From positions 1 through 9,567 of the forward strand of contig ONTN01000063.1 in NCBI GenBank assembly GCA_900320765.1: a DNA stretch of 9,567 nucleotides. Reading direction: 5' to 3'. Position 1 is the stretch's first letter, and every line of letters begins with the position of its first letter. The DNA is from an uncultured Eubacteriales bacterium. Its GTDB lineage: Bacteria; Bacillota; Clostridia; Oscillospirales; Oscillospiraceae. Below the pieces are notes generated by a model that saw nothing but the letters and a program-made list of their open reading frames with translations, was not told where the DNA came from and did not search any database. A program made the position numbers and the translations under genes. Below, one piece after another: positions 1 through 7,119 of the stretch.

Positions 1-15
1 CGCTGCGTACTCTGT

Positions 16-165
16 ATTCGATACAACCTCATCAGTCACTTCGTGACAGCTTCCCCGAAGGGGAAGCCTTCTAATTTGTTGTCCGCCTCCGGCGGACTAA
101 TCTAAAAGCCTTCCCCTTCGGGGAAGGGGGACCGCGCTTGCGCGGTGGATGAGGTTGTCTCGTAT
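16..165. repeat. MITE-like palindromic intergenic element
   Basis: Non-coding element bounded by inverted repeats of 18 bases (16-33 and 148-165) that match at 16 positions, with the core ACAACCTCATC / GATGAGGTTGT perfect. Inside are five hairpins: 35-47 (5-bp stem), 50-66 (CTTCCCC/GGGGAAG), 81-97 (GTCCGCC/GGCGGAC), 109-127 (CCTTCCCC/GGGGAAGG) and 131-146 (ACCGCG/CGCGGT). The left arm around 50-66 is nearly the reverse complement of the right arm around 109-127, so the whole unit can also fold into one long stem. GTATT occurs just outside both ends (14-18, 162-166) and may be a target duplication, although it is one base out of register with the inverted repeat. It has no coding capacity. From memory, similar elements occur in many copies in gut Clostridia; only one copy is visible here. 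Confidence 0.7.
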
Positions 166-273
166 TTTGCAGACCGCAAAGAGAGAAAAATGTACATTTA
201 TTAAACTTATAAGAAATAAAGCGGTATCATCTTAATGCGCAAAGCCCCGGCAGGGGGGACAAGAAGAAATGCC

Positions 274-302
274 TTGACATTATTGACGCTTCGAGGTAAA
301 AT
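274..302 (+). promoter_or_regulatory. sigma-70-type promoter of rny
   Basis: A perfect -35 box TTGACA (274-279) is followed by exactly 17 bases and a -10 box TAAAAT (297-302), one base from consensus. Transcription would begin near 309, giving a leader of about 88 bases before the rny start. A second TTGACG at 283-288 has no good -10 partner. The spacing and match make this a strong housekeeping promoter candidate. Confidence 0.75.
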
Positions 303-320
303 TATTATCGTGGTATTAAT

Positions 321-353
321 GGGAATTTATGACTTGCACCAGCGTAAATTTCC
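321..353 (+). other. hairpin in the rny 5' leader
   Basis: Bases 321-331 can pair with 343-353 to give an 11-bp A/T-rich stem containing two G-U pairs, with an 11-base loop. It lies between the predicted transcription start and the ribosome binding site at 379-385. There is no T-tract and the ribosome binding site is not sequestered, so it is not an obvious terminator or riboswitch. Its function is unknown, and it may be chance pairing. Confidence 0.35.
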
Positions 354-396
354 TTCCGATACTTAAATACTTGTGAATGGAGGTGTGTATACTCAA

Positions 397-1944
397 ATGT
401 GGCCATGGTTGTTTATAGGGCTTGCGGCGGGAATTGTGCTTGCTGCGATAACCTTTTTCCTCGGAGTTCGCTACCGCAAGAGCGTAGCTGAGCGCGAGAT
501 CGGCTCAGCCGAGGAGGAAGCCAAAAGGATAATGAACGACGCGCTGAAATCCGCTGAATCGAAAAAGCGTGAGGCGCTGCTGGAAGCAAAAGAGGAAATA
601 CACAAAAGCCGCTCGGAATACGAGCGCGAGGTAAAAGAAAGGAGAGCCGAGCTCTCCAAGCAGGAGCGCAGGCTCCAGCAGAAGGAAGAAAACCTGGACA
701 AGAAGACTGACGCTCTTGAGAAGAAGAACGATCAGATCGCGAAGAAGCTCGCCGATATCGACGCGCAGAAGGAGGAGGTAGTTCTTCTTAAAAAGAGCCA
801 GATGGAGGTGCTCGAGCGCATCTCCGGCTATACCGTTGAGGAAGCGAAGGCCTACCTTATCTCGAACGTTGAGTCCGAATGCACCCACGAAGCGGCAATG
901 AAGATCAAGGAGATCGAGGCGAGGCTCAAGGACGAGGCAGACGAGAAGGCAAAGGAGATCGTCACCCTCGCTATCCAGCGCTGCAGCGCCGACCTCGTCG
1001 CTGAGGCGACGGTATCCGTCGTCGCCCTGCCGAACGACGAGATGAAGGGACGCATAATCGGCCGCGAGGGCAGGAATATCCGCTCCATCGAGCAGATGAC
1101 CGGCGTCGATCTGATAATCGACGATACGCCCGAGGCGATCACGATATCCTGCTTCGACCCCGTTAGACGCGAGGTCGCAAGGCTTGCACTTGAAAAGCTT
1201 ATACTCGACGGGCGCATCCACCCCGCGAGAATAGAGGATATGGTCCGCAAGGCTCAGAGTGAGGTCGACGCCACCATCAAGGCGGAGGGCGAGCGTGCCG
1301 TTTTCGAAACGGGCGTCCGCGGCCTGCACCCCGAGATCATAAAGCTCATCGGCCGAATGAAATACCGCACTAGCTACGGTCAGAACGTTCTAAACCACTC
1401 CAAGGAAGTCGCCTATATCGCCGGCCTTATTGCGAGCGAGCTCGGAGTCGACGTTCAGCTCGCCAAGCGCGCCGGACTTCTCCACGACCTCGGCAAATCC
1501 GTCGATCACGAGATGGAGGGAAGCCACGTCCAGCTCGGCGTTGAGCTTGCGAGAAGGTACAAGGAGTCCGAGGAGGTCGTTCACGCGATTGAGGCTCACC
1601 ACGGCGACGTTGAGCCGCACAGCATCATCGCCGTTATCATCCAGGCCGCCGATACGATTTCCGCCGCCCGTCCCGGAGCAAGGCGTGAGAATATCGAGAA
1701 CTACATTAAGCGTCTCGAGAAGCTTGAGGAGGTCACCAAGAGCTTTGCCGGAGTCGACAGCTGCTACGCTATCCAGGCCGGCCGCGAGGTCCGCATAATG
1801 GTCAAGCCCGAGGAGGTAAGCGAGGACGAGATGGTCATCCTTGCCCGCCAGATAGCCAATAAGATCGAGGCCGAACTCGAGTATCCCGGCCAGATCAAGG
1901 TGAACCTCTTCCGCGAGACGAAAGCGGTAGAATACGCGAAATAA
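397..1944 (+). CDS. rny: Ribonuclease Y (membrane-anchored endoribonuclease)
   Basis: RNase Y starts bulk mRNA decay in Firmicutes by endonucleolytic cleavage at the membrane. The 515-residue product is close to the family's usual length of about 520. In order it has an N-terminal membrane helix (about 3-23), a long charged Lys/Glu/Arg-rich coiled coil (about 30-205), a KH RNA-binding domain with a GREG loop (222-225), and an HD domain with His334, the HDLGK motif (His363-Asp364), His401-His402 and Asp419, followed by the usual C-terminal domain. I chose the ATG at 397 because the Shine-Dalgarno GGAGGTG (379-385) lies 11 bases upstream and the membrane helix follows at once. An in-frame GTG at 373 would place that site inside the gene. 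It is monocistronic, with its own promoter and a strong hairpin after the stop. No anomaly is seen. Confidence 0.97.
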   Translation: MWPWLFIGLAAGIVLAAITFFLGVRYRKSVAEREIGSAEEEAKRIMNDALKSAESKKREALLEAKEEIHKSRSEYEREVKERRAELSKQERRLQQKEENLDKKTDALEKKNDQIAKKLADIDAQKEEVVLLKKSQMEVLERISGYTVEEAKAYLISNVESECTHEAAMKIKEIEARLKDEADEKAKEIVTLAIQRCSADLVAEATVSVVALPNDEMKGRIIGREGRNIRSIEQMTGVDLIIDDTPEAITISCFDPVRREVARLALEKLILDGRIHPARIEDMVRKAQSEVDATIKAEGERAVFETGVRGLHPEIIKLIGRMKYRTSYGQNVLNHSKEVAYIAGLIASELGVDVQLAKRAGLLHDLGKSVDHEMEGSHVQLGVELARRYKESEEVVHAIEAHHGDVEPHSIIAVIIQAADTISAARPGARRENIENYIKRLEKLEEVTKSFAGVDSCYAIQAGREVRIMVKPEEVSEDEMVILARQIANKIEAELEYPGQIKVNLFRETKAVEYAK

Positions 1945-1958
1945 ACCCGAAATTTTAT

Positions 1959-1989
1959 GCCCCGCCCTTCATATTATGAAGGGCGGGGC
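1959..1989. terminator. hairpin terminator after rny
   Basis: A near-perfect palindrome: 1959-1972 pairs with 1976-1989 in 14 base pairs (GCCCCGCCCTTC core), 14 bases after the rny stop. The downstream side has only a short T run (ATTTG at 1991-1995), so on the + strand it is a very stable stem with a weak U-tract. An A/T-rich stretch lies on the upstream side. It probably ends or trims the rny transcript and separates it from the rnf promoter. Confidence 0.7.
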
Positions 1990-2037
1990 GATTTGCTGTC
2001 CGGAGGTAAATCCTGTCGAATACGGGGGAAAATGCTG

Positions 2038-2066
2038 TTTACAAAGGGGCGCATATCTGATAAAAT
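2038..2066 (+). promoter_or_regulatory. sigma-70-type promoter of the rnf operon
   Basis: TTTACA (2038-2043), 17 bases, then TAAAAT (2061-2066). Both boxes are one base from consensus, at the preferred spacing. The start would fall near 2073, giving a leader of about 58 bases before rnfC. I found no Rex-like operator (TTGTTAA with an inverted partner) overlapping it. It is the only convincing promoter I see upstream of rnfC, so it probably drives the whole rnf run and perhaps nrfA. Confidence 0.7.
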
Positions 2067-2130
2067 AATGTTGGTTAGCTATACCTGCAAGAAAAGATCT
2101 CATATCAATTCTGAGAGGGGGCATTGAGAG

Positions 2131-3477
2131 GTGAAGGATACTTTCCGCGGCGGCGTGCATCCAAAGCAAAATAAGGAACCGCAGAGAATGAGCCCGTTGC
2201 GCGTATACGATGCAAAGGGGGAAATGATATTCCCGCTCAGCCAGCATATAGGCAAACCCGCAAAGCCTGTGGTCGCCAAGAACGACGAGGTGCTCGTCGG
2301 CCAGCTTTTGGCTGAGGCTGACGGCTTCGTCTCCGCGAACGTCGTCTCATCCTGCTCAGGCAAGGTAAAGGCGATAGAGAAAAGAAGGACGATAAGCGGA
2401 GCTATGCTCGAGTGCGTCGTCGTTGAAAACGACGGAGAGTACAGAAAGCTTGAGGGTTTTGGGGAGAGGGAGGACTACTCAGCCTTAACCTGCGACGGGA
2501 TAATCGGAAGAATAAAGGCCGCCGGCATAGTCGGCCTTGGCGGGGCGGGCTTTCCGACCCACGTCAAGCTTATGCCGAAGGATCCCTCGGCAATAAAATA
2601 CGTCATAGCTAACGGAGCGGAGTGCGAGCCTTATCTTACCTGCAACGACAGGCTTATGCGCGAAAAGCCCGGGGATATCGTGGAGGGACTTCGGATAATC
2701 CTCAGTCTCTTCCCGAACGCGGAGGGCGTCATAGCAATAGAGAACAATAAGCCGGAGGCCATTGAGGCCATGGAGAAGGCAGCATCCGGAGAGGAGAAAA
2801 TAAGCGTTCTCCCGCTAAAGACGAAGTACCCGCAGGGCGGCGAGCGCAGCCTTATAAAGGTAATCGCAGGCGTCGACTTCCCGATAACCGCCCTTCCCGC
2901 CGACGTAGGCTGCATAGTCGACAACGTCGGCACGATATACGCAATCCAGCGTGCGGTCGCCTTCCGCGAGCCGCTTTTCACCCACGCGCTCACGGTCTGC
3001 GGCGACGCTGTAAGCGAGCCCGCGAACCTTATCGTGAGAGACGGCACCTCCGTTTCCGAGCTTATCGAGGCGTGCGGAGGGCTCAAGGAGGGCGTCAGCC
3101 TCAAGAAAGCCCTCGCCGGAGGGCCGATGATGGGCTTCGCCATGTCCTCAATCGACGTTCCTGTCGTCAAGACCACGAACGCCGTCACGCTTCTCTGCGA
3201 GGACGGAAGCGAGAAGGCCGAGCTTGAGATGACGGCCTGCCTGCATTGCGGCCGCTGCACGACGGTCTGCCCGCAGGGGCTCCTGCCTCAGCTTATGGCC
3301 GACGCAGTTTACATAGGCGACCTTGAGAGATACGAGAAGAAGCTTTACGGCCTTGAGTGCATAGCCTGCGGCTCGTGCACATATATCTGCCCGGCCAAGC
3401 GCCCCCTCACGCAGACGTTCAAGCAGACGAAGGCCGAGATCATGGCGCGAAAGCGCGCGGCGGGAGGTAAGAAATGA
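2131..3477 (+). CDS. rnfC: Rnf electron transport complex subunit C
   Basis: RnfC is the peripheral cytoplasmic subunit of the Rnf ferredoxin:NAD+ oxidoreductase. It binds NAD(H) and FMN and passes electrons between NAD(H) and RnfB. The 448-residue product starts with the family hallmark TFRGGVHP. It carries the Gly-rich nucleotide/FMN loop GLGGAGFPTHVK (135-146), the acidic motif GAECEPYLT (162-170), a SLBB-like region around 280-345, and two [4Fe-4S] ferredoxin motifs, Cys370/373/376/380 and Cys410/413/416/420. The start is GTG: an in-frame TGA at 2125-2127 excludes anything further upstream, and AGAGGGGG (2115-2121) sits 9 bases before it. It is the first gene of the operon, and its stop overlaps the next start by 4 bases (ATGA). 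Residue motifs are complete. Confidence 0.96.
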   Translation: MKDTFRGGVHPKQNKEPQRMSPLRVYDAKGEMIFPLSQHIGKPAKPVVAKNDEVLVGQLLAEADGFVSANVVSSCSGKVKAIEKRRTISGAMLECVVVENDGEYRKLEGFGEREDYSALTCDGIIGRIKAAGIVGLGGAGFPTHVKLMPKDPSAIKYVIANGAECEPYLTCNDRLMREKPGDIVEGLRIILSLFPNAEGVIAIENNKPEAIEAMEKAASGEEKISVLPLKTKYPQGGERSLIKVIAGVDFPITALPADVGCIVDNVGTIYAIQRAVAFREPLFTHALTVCGDAVSEPANLIVRDGTSVSELIEACGGLKEGVSLKKALAGGPMMGFAMSSIDVPVVKTTNAVTLLCEDGSEKAELEMTACLHCGRCTTVCPQGLLPQLMADAVYIGDLERYEKKLYGLECIACGSCTYICPAKRPLTQTFKQTKAEIMARKRAAGGKK

Positions 3478-5030
3478 ACACAGCCTTGAATATTTCCCCC
3501 GCGCCCCACGCAAGGGACAGATGGACGACGAGATTTATCATGGGGGTCGTCGCCCTCGCCCTTCTGCCGACCGCTGTTATCGGAGTGGTCGTGAACGGGC
3601 TTCAGGCCCTCTATATAATCCTCGCCTCGGTGCTGACCGCCGTCGCGACTGAATTTCTGTTTGATAAGATTTGCCATAAGCCGAACACCTTCCTTGACGG
3701 AAGCGCGGTTGTTACCGGCCTTATGCTGGCGCTCACGCTTTCGCCGAGCGTTCCCCTGTACATACCGATCCTCGGCAGCGTGTTCGCCATACTGGTCGTC
3801 AAGTGCTTCTTCGGCGGCCTCGGAAAAAACTTCGTTAACCCCGCACTCGCTGCAAGGTGCTTTTTGCTGATCTCCTTCGGCAGGACGATGACTCTCTTCC
3901 AGGTCGACGGAGTGACTACAGCCACGCCGATGAGCGATCTTATGGCGGGCCGCGCGGTGAACGTGACCGAGATGTTCCTCGGCACGGCGAACGGCGTCAT
4001 CGGCGGCTCGGCTCTCGCCCTGCTCGTGGGCGGCCTCGTCCTCTGGGCTATGGATATCATCCACGGGGAGATCTGCTTCTCCGTTATCGGGGGCTTCACC
4101 CTGCTCATCGGTCTCTTCGGCGGTCAGGGCTTCGATCCCCGCTTCCTCGCCGCAAATCTCTGCGGCGGCGGAGTGATAATGGGCGCCTTCTTTATGGCGA
4201 CGGACTACGTCACCTCGCCCGTAAGCCGCCTCGGACAGCTTATCTACGGACTGCTGATCGGAGTTCTCGGCGCCCTGTTTCGGATCTGCGGCACGGCGGC
4301 GGACTCATTCAGCTATTCGATAATCATTGGAAACCTCTTCGTCCCGCTGATCGACACCTATATCATCCCGAAGCCCTTTGCCTACAGGAGGGGAGCGGAC
4401 GCGAGGGAGAAGAAAAGCTTCAGGATACCGAAGCCTGTTATTGCCATCGTGCTGATAACCCTCATCGCCGGGGCTGCCCTCAGCGGTGTGTTCGCCCTTA
4501 CAAAGGATACCATCGAGGATCAGAAGTTAGCGGCTAATACAAAGTCCTATCAGGAGGTCTGCCCGGAAGCCGTCAGCTTTGAAGCGTCAGCTGCCGGGAA
4601 GGACGCAATCGAGGCTCTTGACGGAGAAGTTTACGGCTCGGGCTTTGGAAGAGTCTATATAAACAGCGCCGTCGTCGGAAAGGACGCCTCGGGCAACGCG
4701 GTGGGTTACGTTATCAGCGTAACCACGGCGGAGGGCAACGACGGGAACATCACCCTCTCCGTCGGAATAAGCGCCGACGGAACGGTAAACGGCATAGCCT
4801 TCACAGAGCTGAACGAGACTCCGGGGATGGGAATGCGCTGCGGCGAGCCTGAGTTTATGAGCCGGTTCGCCGGCAAAAACGTATCCTCGTTCACCCTCGT
4901 CAAGTCCGGAGCCTCGGCTGACGGTGAGGTCGACGCCGTATCCGGCGCGACGGTCACGTCTACCGCTGTCGTGAACGCGGTGAACGCCGGAGTTGATTTC
5001 TACCTGAAAACGCTGAAGGGAGGGAACTGA
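3474..5030 (+). CDS. RnfD-RnfG fusion protein of the Rnf complex
   Basis: One uninterrupted 518-codon frame encodes what are normally two Rnf subunits. Residues 1 to about 303 are RnfD, an NqrB-like multispanning membrane protein with KPNTFLDGSAVVTG (69-82) and GKNFVNPALAARC (117-129). Its predicted flavin attachment motif is DGVTTAT, with Thr151 as the expected FMN-bearing residue. A short charged linker (about 304-317) leads to RnfG: one membrane helix (about 320-343), TKDTIEDQK, then an extracytoplasmic FMN-binding domain with the flavinylation motif DAVSGAT (Thr493). FMN transfer by ApbE is expected from family knowledge; no apbE is in the window. Shine-Dalgarno GGGAGGT (3462-3468) precedes the ATG, which overlaps the rnfC stop. 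No separate rnfG is present, and the order C-DG-E-A-B otherwise matches clostridial operons, so the fusion should supply both functions. Confidence 0.93.
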   Translation: MNTALNISPAPHARDRWTTRFIMGVVALALLPTAVIGVVVNGLQALYIILASVLTAVATEFLFDKICHKPNTFLDGSAVVTGLMLALTLSPSVPLYIPILGSVFAILVVKCFFGGLGKNFVNPALAARCFLLISFGRTMTLFQVDGVTTATPMSDLMAGRAVNVTEMFLGTANGVIGGSALALLVGGLVLWAMDIIHGEICFSVIGGFTLLIGLFGGQGFDPRFLAANLCGGGVIMGAFFMATDYVTSPVSRLGQLIYGLLIGVLGALFRICGTAADSFSYSIIIGNLFVPLIDTYIIPKPFAYRRGADAREKKSFRIPKPVIAIVLITLIAGAALSGVFALTKDTIEDQKLAANTKSYQEVCPEAVSFEASAAGKDAIEALDGEVYGSGFGRVYINSAVVGKDASGNAVGYVISVTTAEGNDGNITLSVGISADGTVNGIAFTELNETPGMGMRCGEPEFMSRFAGKNVSSFTLVKSGASADGEVDAVSGATVTSTAVVNAVNAGVDFYLKTLKGGN

Positions 5031-5031
5031 G

Positions 5032-5715
5032 ATGAAGAAGTATCTTGAGCGCCTTTATAACGGCGTTATTAAGGAAAACCCCACCCTCGTACTTATGCTC
5101 GGTATGTGCCCGACCCTCGCGGTCTCCACCCGCGCCATAAACGGCGTCGGTATGGGCCTTTCGACGACGGCGGTGCTCATCCTCTCGAACTTCGTGATAT
5201 CGCTTCTCAGGAAGCTGATACCCGACCAGGTCAGACTCCCCTCGTATATTGTGATAGTGGCCTCTCTCGTCACCGTTACGGAGCTGCTTATCCAGGCGTA
5301 TATCCCCTCATTATATGAGGCGCTTGGCATTTATATCCCGCTAATCGTAGTAAACTGCATTATCCTCGGCAGAGCGGAGGCGTACGCGAACAAGAATACG
5401 CCGGGTCTCGCCGTTATGGACGGGCTCGGAATGGGCCTCGGCTTTACCGCGGCTCTCACCCTTGCGGGCATTGTCCGTGAGCTTTTGGGAAACGGCAGCG
5501 TATTCGGCATAAACGTCATCCCCGAGGGCGTTGAGCCCATTGGCATCTTCGTTCAGCCCCCGGGAGCCTTCCTCGTTATCGCCCTGTTCATCGCGATAAT
5601 GAACGCGATCGGCATCAAGACCCGCCAGAGAAAGCTCGTTGAGGAGGGCTGCGACGGCTGCTGCTCCGCCTGCTCGGCTCCCTGTGAAAAGAATGAGGAG
5701 GTGGCGGCGAAATGA
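5032..5715 (+). CDS. rnfE: Rnf electron transport complex subunit E
   Basis: RnfE is an NqrD/RsxE-family integral membrane subunit that pairs with RnfA to hold an intramembrane [2Fe-2S] cluster. The 227-residue product has about six hydrophobic segments. The cluster cysteines expected from the Nqr family are Cys26 (GMCPTLAVS) and Cys109 (LIVVNCIILGRAEAYA). The start lies 1 base after the stop of the fusion gene, with AAGGGAGGG (5016-5024) seven bases upstream. The C-terminus is unusual: after a basic KTRQRK stretch (probably cytoplasmic by the positive-inside rule) comes a 20-residue tail with Cys207, 210, 211, 214 and 218. From memory, some clostridial RnfE proteins have comparable Cys-rich tails; the function is not known to me. 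The stop overlaps rnfA by 4 bases. Confidence 0.95.
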   Translation: MKKYLERLYNGVIKENPTLVLMLGMCPTLAVSTRAINGVGMGLSTTAVLILSNFVISLLRKLIPDQVRLPSYIVIVASLVTVTELLIQAYIPSLYEALGIYIPLIVVNCIILGRAEAYANKNTPGLAVMDGLGMGLGFTAALTLAGIVRELLGNGSVFGINVIPEGVEPIGIFVQPPGAFLVIALFIAIMNAIGIKTRQRKLVEEGCDGCCSACSAPCEKNEEVAAK

Positions 5716-6290
5716 CGAGCCTTATCCTCATCGTTATCGGCAGCGCCCTTATCCATAACGTGGTGCTGAACCAGTTCCTCGGCATCTGCTCCTTCCTCGG
5801 AGTATCAAAGCAGATGAAGGCCTCGGCAAGCCTCGGAGCCGCCGTGATCTTCGTCATAACCATCGCCTCGGGCGTCGCGAGCATACTGTACGATAACGTG
5901 CTCAAGCCTCTCGGTATGGATTATATGAAGACCATCGTCTTCATCCTCGTTATCGCAGCCCTCGTCCAGATAGTCGAGATGTTTTTAAAGAAGAAGTCGC
6001 CCGCAATTTACAAGGCGCTCGGCATCTATCTTCCGCTCATCACGACAAACTGCGCCGTTCTCGGCGTAGCCCTGACGAACGTTCAGGAGGGGTATAACTT
6101 CATCGAGTGCGTCCTCTCCGGCTTCGGAACGGCCCTCGGTTATACGATAGCCATAGTCCTTTTAGCCAGCATCCGCTCCAGGATAAAGGAGGAGGATATC
6201 CCGGCGTCTCTTCGCGGAGCGCCTATCGTCCTTATCGCCGCTGCCCTTATGAGTATAGCCTTTATGGGCTTCGCCGGGCTCAGCTTCTGA
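5712..6290 (+). CDS. rnfA: Rnf electron transport complex subunit A
   Basis: RnfA is the NqrE/RsxA-family membrane subunit and the inverted-topology partner of RnfE. The 192-residue length is typical. Diagnostic stretches are NVVLNQFLGICSFLGVS (16-32) and LGIYLPLITTNCAVLG (103-118). Cys26 and Cys114 are the expected ligands of the [2Fe-2S] cluster shared with RnfE. About six membrane helices are visible. The ATG overlaps the rnfE stop (ATGA), and a strong Shine-Dalgarno GAGGAGGTG (5695-5703) lies 8 bases upstream inside rnfE, indicating translational coupling. Nothing is missing or unusual. Confidence 0.97.
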   Translation: MTSLILIVIGSALIHNVVLNQFLGICSFLGVSKQMKASASLGAAVIFVITIASGVASILYDNVLKPLGMDYMKTIVFILVIAALVQIVEMFLKKKSPAIYKALGIYLPLITTNCAVLGVALTNVQEGYNFIECVLSGFGTALGYTIAIVLLASIRSRIKEEDIPASLRGAPIVLIAAALMSIAFMGFAGLSF

Positions 6291-6303
6291 GGGGAGGGCG
6301 AAG

Positions 6304-7098
6304 ATGGAGATAATCATAATTACGACCCTCGTTTTGACCGCTATCGGCCTTATAGTCGGAATCGGCCTCGTTTTCACCGGCAACAAGTTCCGCGTTGAGG
6401 TGGACGAGAGAGAGACGGCCGTCCGTGAATGCCTTCCCGGGAATAACTGCGGAGCCTGCGGCTTCGCCGGCTGCGACGCTATGGCCGCCGCGATAGTGAA
6501 GGGCGAAGCCCAGGTAAACGGCTGCCCCGTTGGCGGCGGACCCGTGGCTCAGAAGATCGGAGAGGTCATGGGCGTTACGGCGGAGGCGGAGGAGAGAAAG
6601 GTCGCCTTCGTCCGCTGCAAGGGAAGTTGCGAGGTCACACATAATCAGGGAAATTACGTGGGTATAAAGGACTGCCGCAGCGCCGTGCTCAGCGGAATAA
6701 ACGTGACCGAGTGCGACTACGGCTGCCTCGGCTTCGGCTCCTGCGCCGCCGTCTGCCCGCAGAACGCCATCAGGGTTTTAAACGGCGTCGCCGAGGTCGA
6801 CAGGAGAAAGTGCATAGGCTGCGGTCTCTGCGTAAAGGCCTGCCCGAGGGGACTTATCGAGCTCATTCCGAGCTCAAAGCGAGTCGCCGTCCAGTGCTCG
6901 AATAAGGACAAGGGCCCGACAGTTAAAAAGGTCTGCTCCGCCGGCTGCATCGGATGCTCCCTCTGCGTGAGGCAATGCGAGCATGACGCTGTATCTGTGG
7001 AGAATAACCTCGCCCATATAAACTATCAAAACTGCGTACAGTGCGGAAAATGCGCCGAAAAATGCCCGGTCAAGGTCATTACTCCGCCCGCAGTTTAA
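6304..7098 (+). CDS. rnfB: Rnf electron transport complex subunit B (polyferredoxin)
   Basis: RnfB is the ferredoxin-oxidising subunit: one N-terminal membrane helix (about 3-25) and a cytoplasmic iron-sulfur region. The 264-residue product has the RnfB-type cluster motif LPGNNCGACGFAGC (Cys49/52/57 with Cys74). Four ferredoxin-like motifs follow: Cys137/141/147/151 (the variant GCLGFGSC form), Cys170/173/176/180, Cys215/218/221/225 and Cys244/247/250/254. That gives five candidate [4Fe-4S] sites. Cys105, 109 and 124 lie between the first cluster and the ferredoxin region, and Cys198 and Cys211 are also unassigned. The third ferredoxin motif has Glu instead of Pro after its last Cys. The ATG follows GGGGAGGG (6291-6298), 13 bases after rnfA. 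It is the last rnf gene, and 21 bases separate it from nrfA. Confidence 0.96.
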   Translation: MEIIIITTLVLTAIGLIVGIGLVFTGNKFRVEVDERETAVRECLPGNNCGACGFAGCDAMAAAIVKGEAQVNGCPVGGGPVAQKIGEVMGVTAEAEERKVAFVRCKGSCEVTHNQGNYVGIKDCRSAVLSGINVTECDYGCLGFGSCAAVCPQNAIRVLNGVAEVDRRKCIGCGLCVKACPRGLIELIPSSKRVAVQCSNKDKGPTVKKVCSAGCIGCSLCVRQCEHDAVSVENNLAHINYQNCVQCGKCAEKCPVKVITPPAV

Positions 7099-7119
7099 CG
7101 TGATATCGGAGGACGCAAT

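Noticed and set aside
35..146. The series of hairpins as a CRISPR array
   Set aside because: The hairpins are different palindromes, not identical direct repeats with regular spacers.
373..396. GTG at 373 as the rny start
   Set aside because: The Shine-Dalgarno GGAGGTG (379-385) would lie inside the gene, and no equivalent site precedes 373. ATG at 397 starts directly at the membrane helix.
505..1329. Long minus-strand open frame opposite rny (274 codons)
   Set aside because: It is the antisense shadow of a charged, biased-codon gene; the product is a Leu/Asp-rich sequence with no recognisable domain and no ribosome binding site.
2038..2130. Rex (NADH-sensing) operator at the rnf promoter
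   Set aside because: I looked for TTGTTAA with an inverted partner, expected for redox control of rnf, and found no match. A weak 5-bp stem (2098-2102 with 2112-2116) near the rnfC Shine-Dalgarno is too short to claim as a regulator.
3857..4537. Alternative + strand frame of 226 codons inside the RnfD-RnfG gene
   Set aside because: An Arg-rich out-of-frame translation of conserved RnfD/RnfG coding sequence, with no family resemblance.
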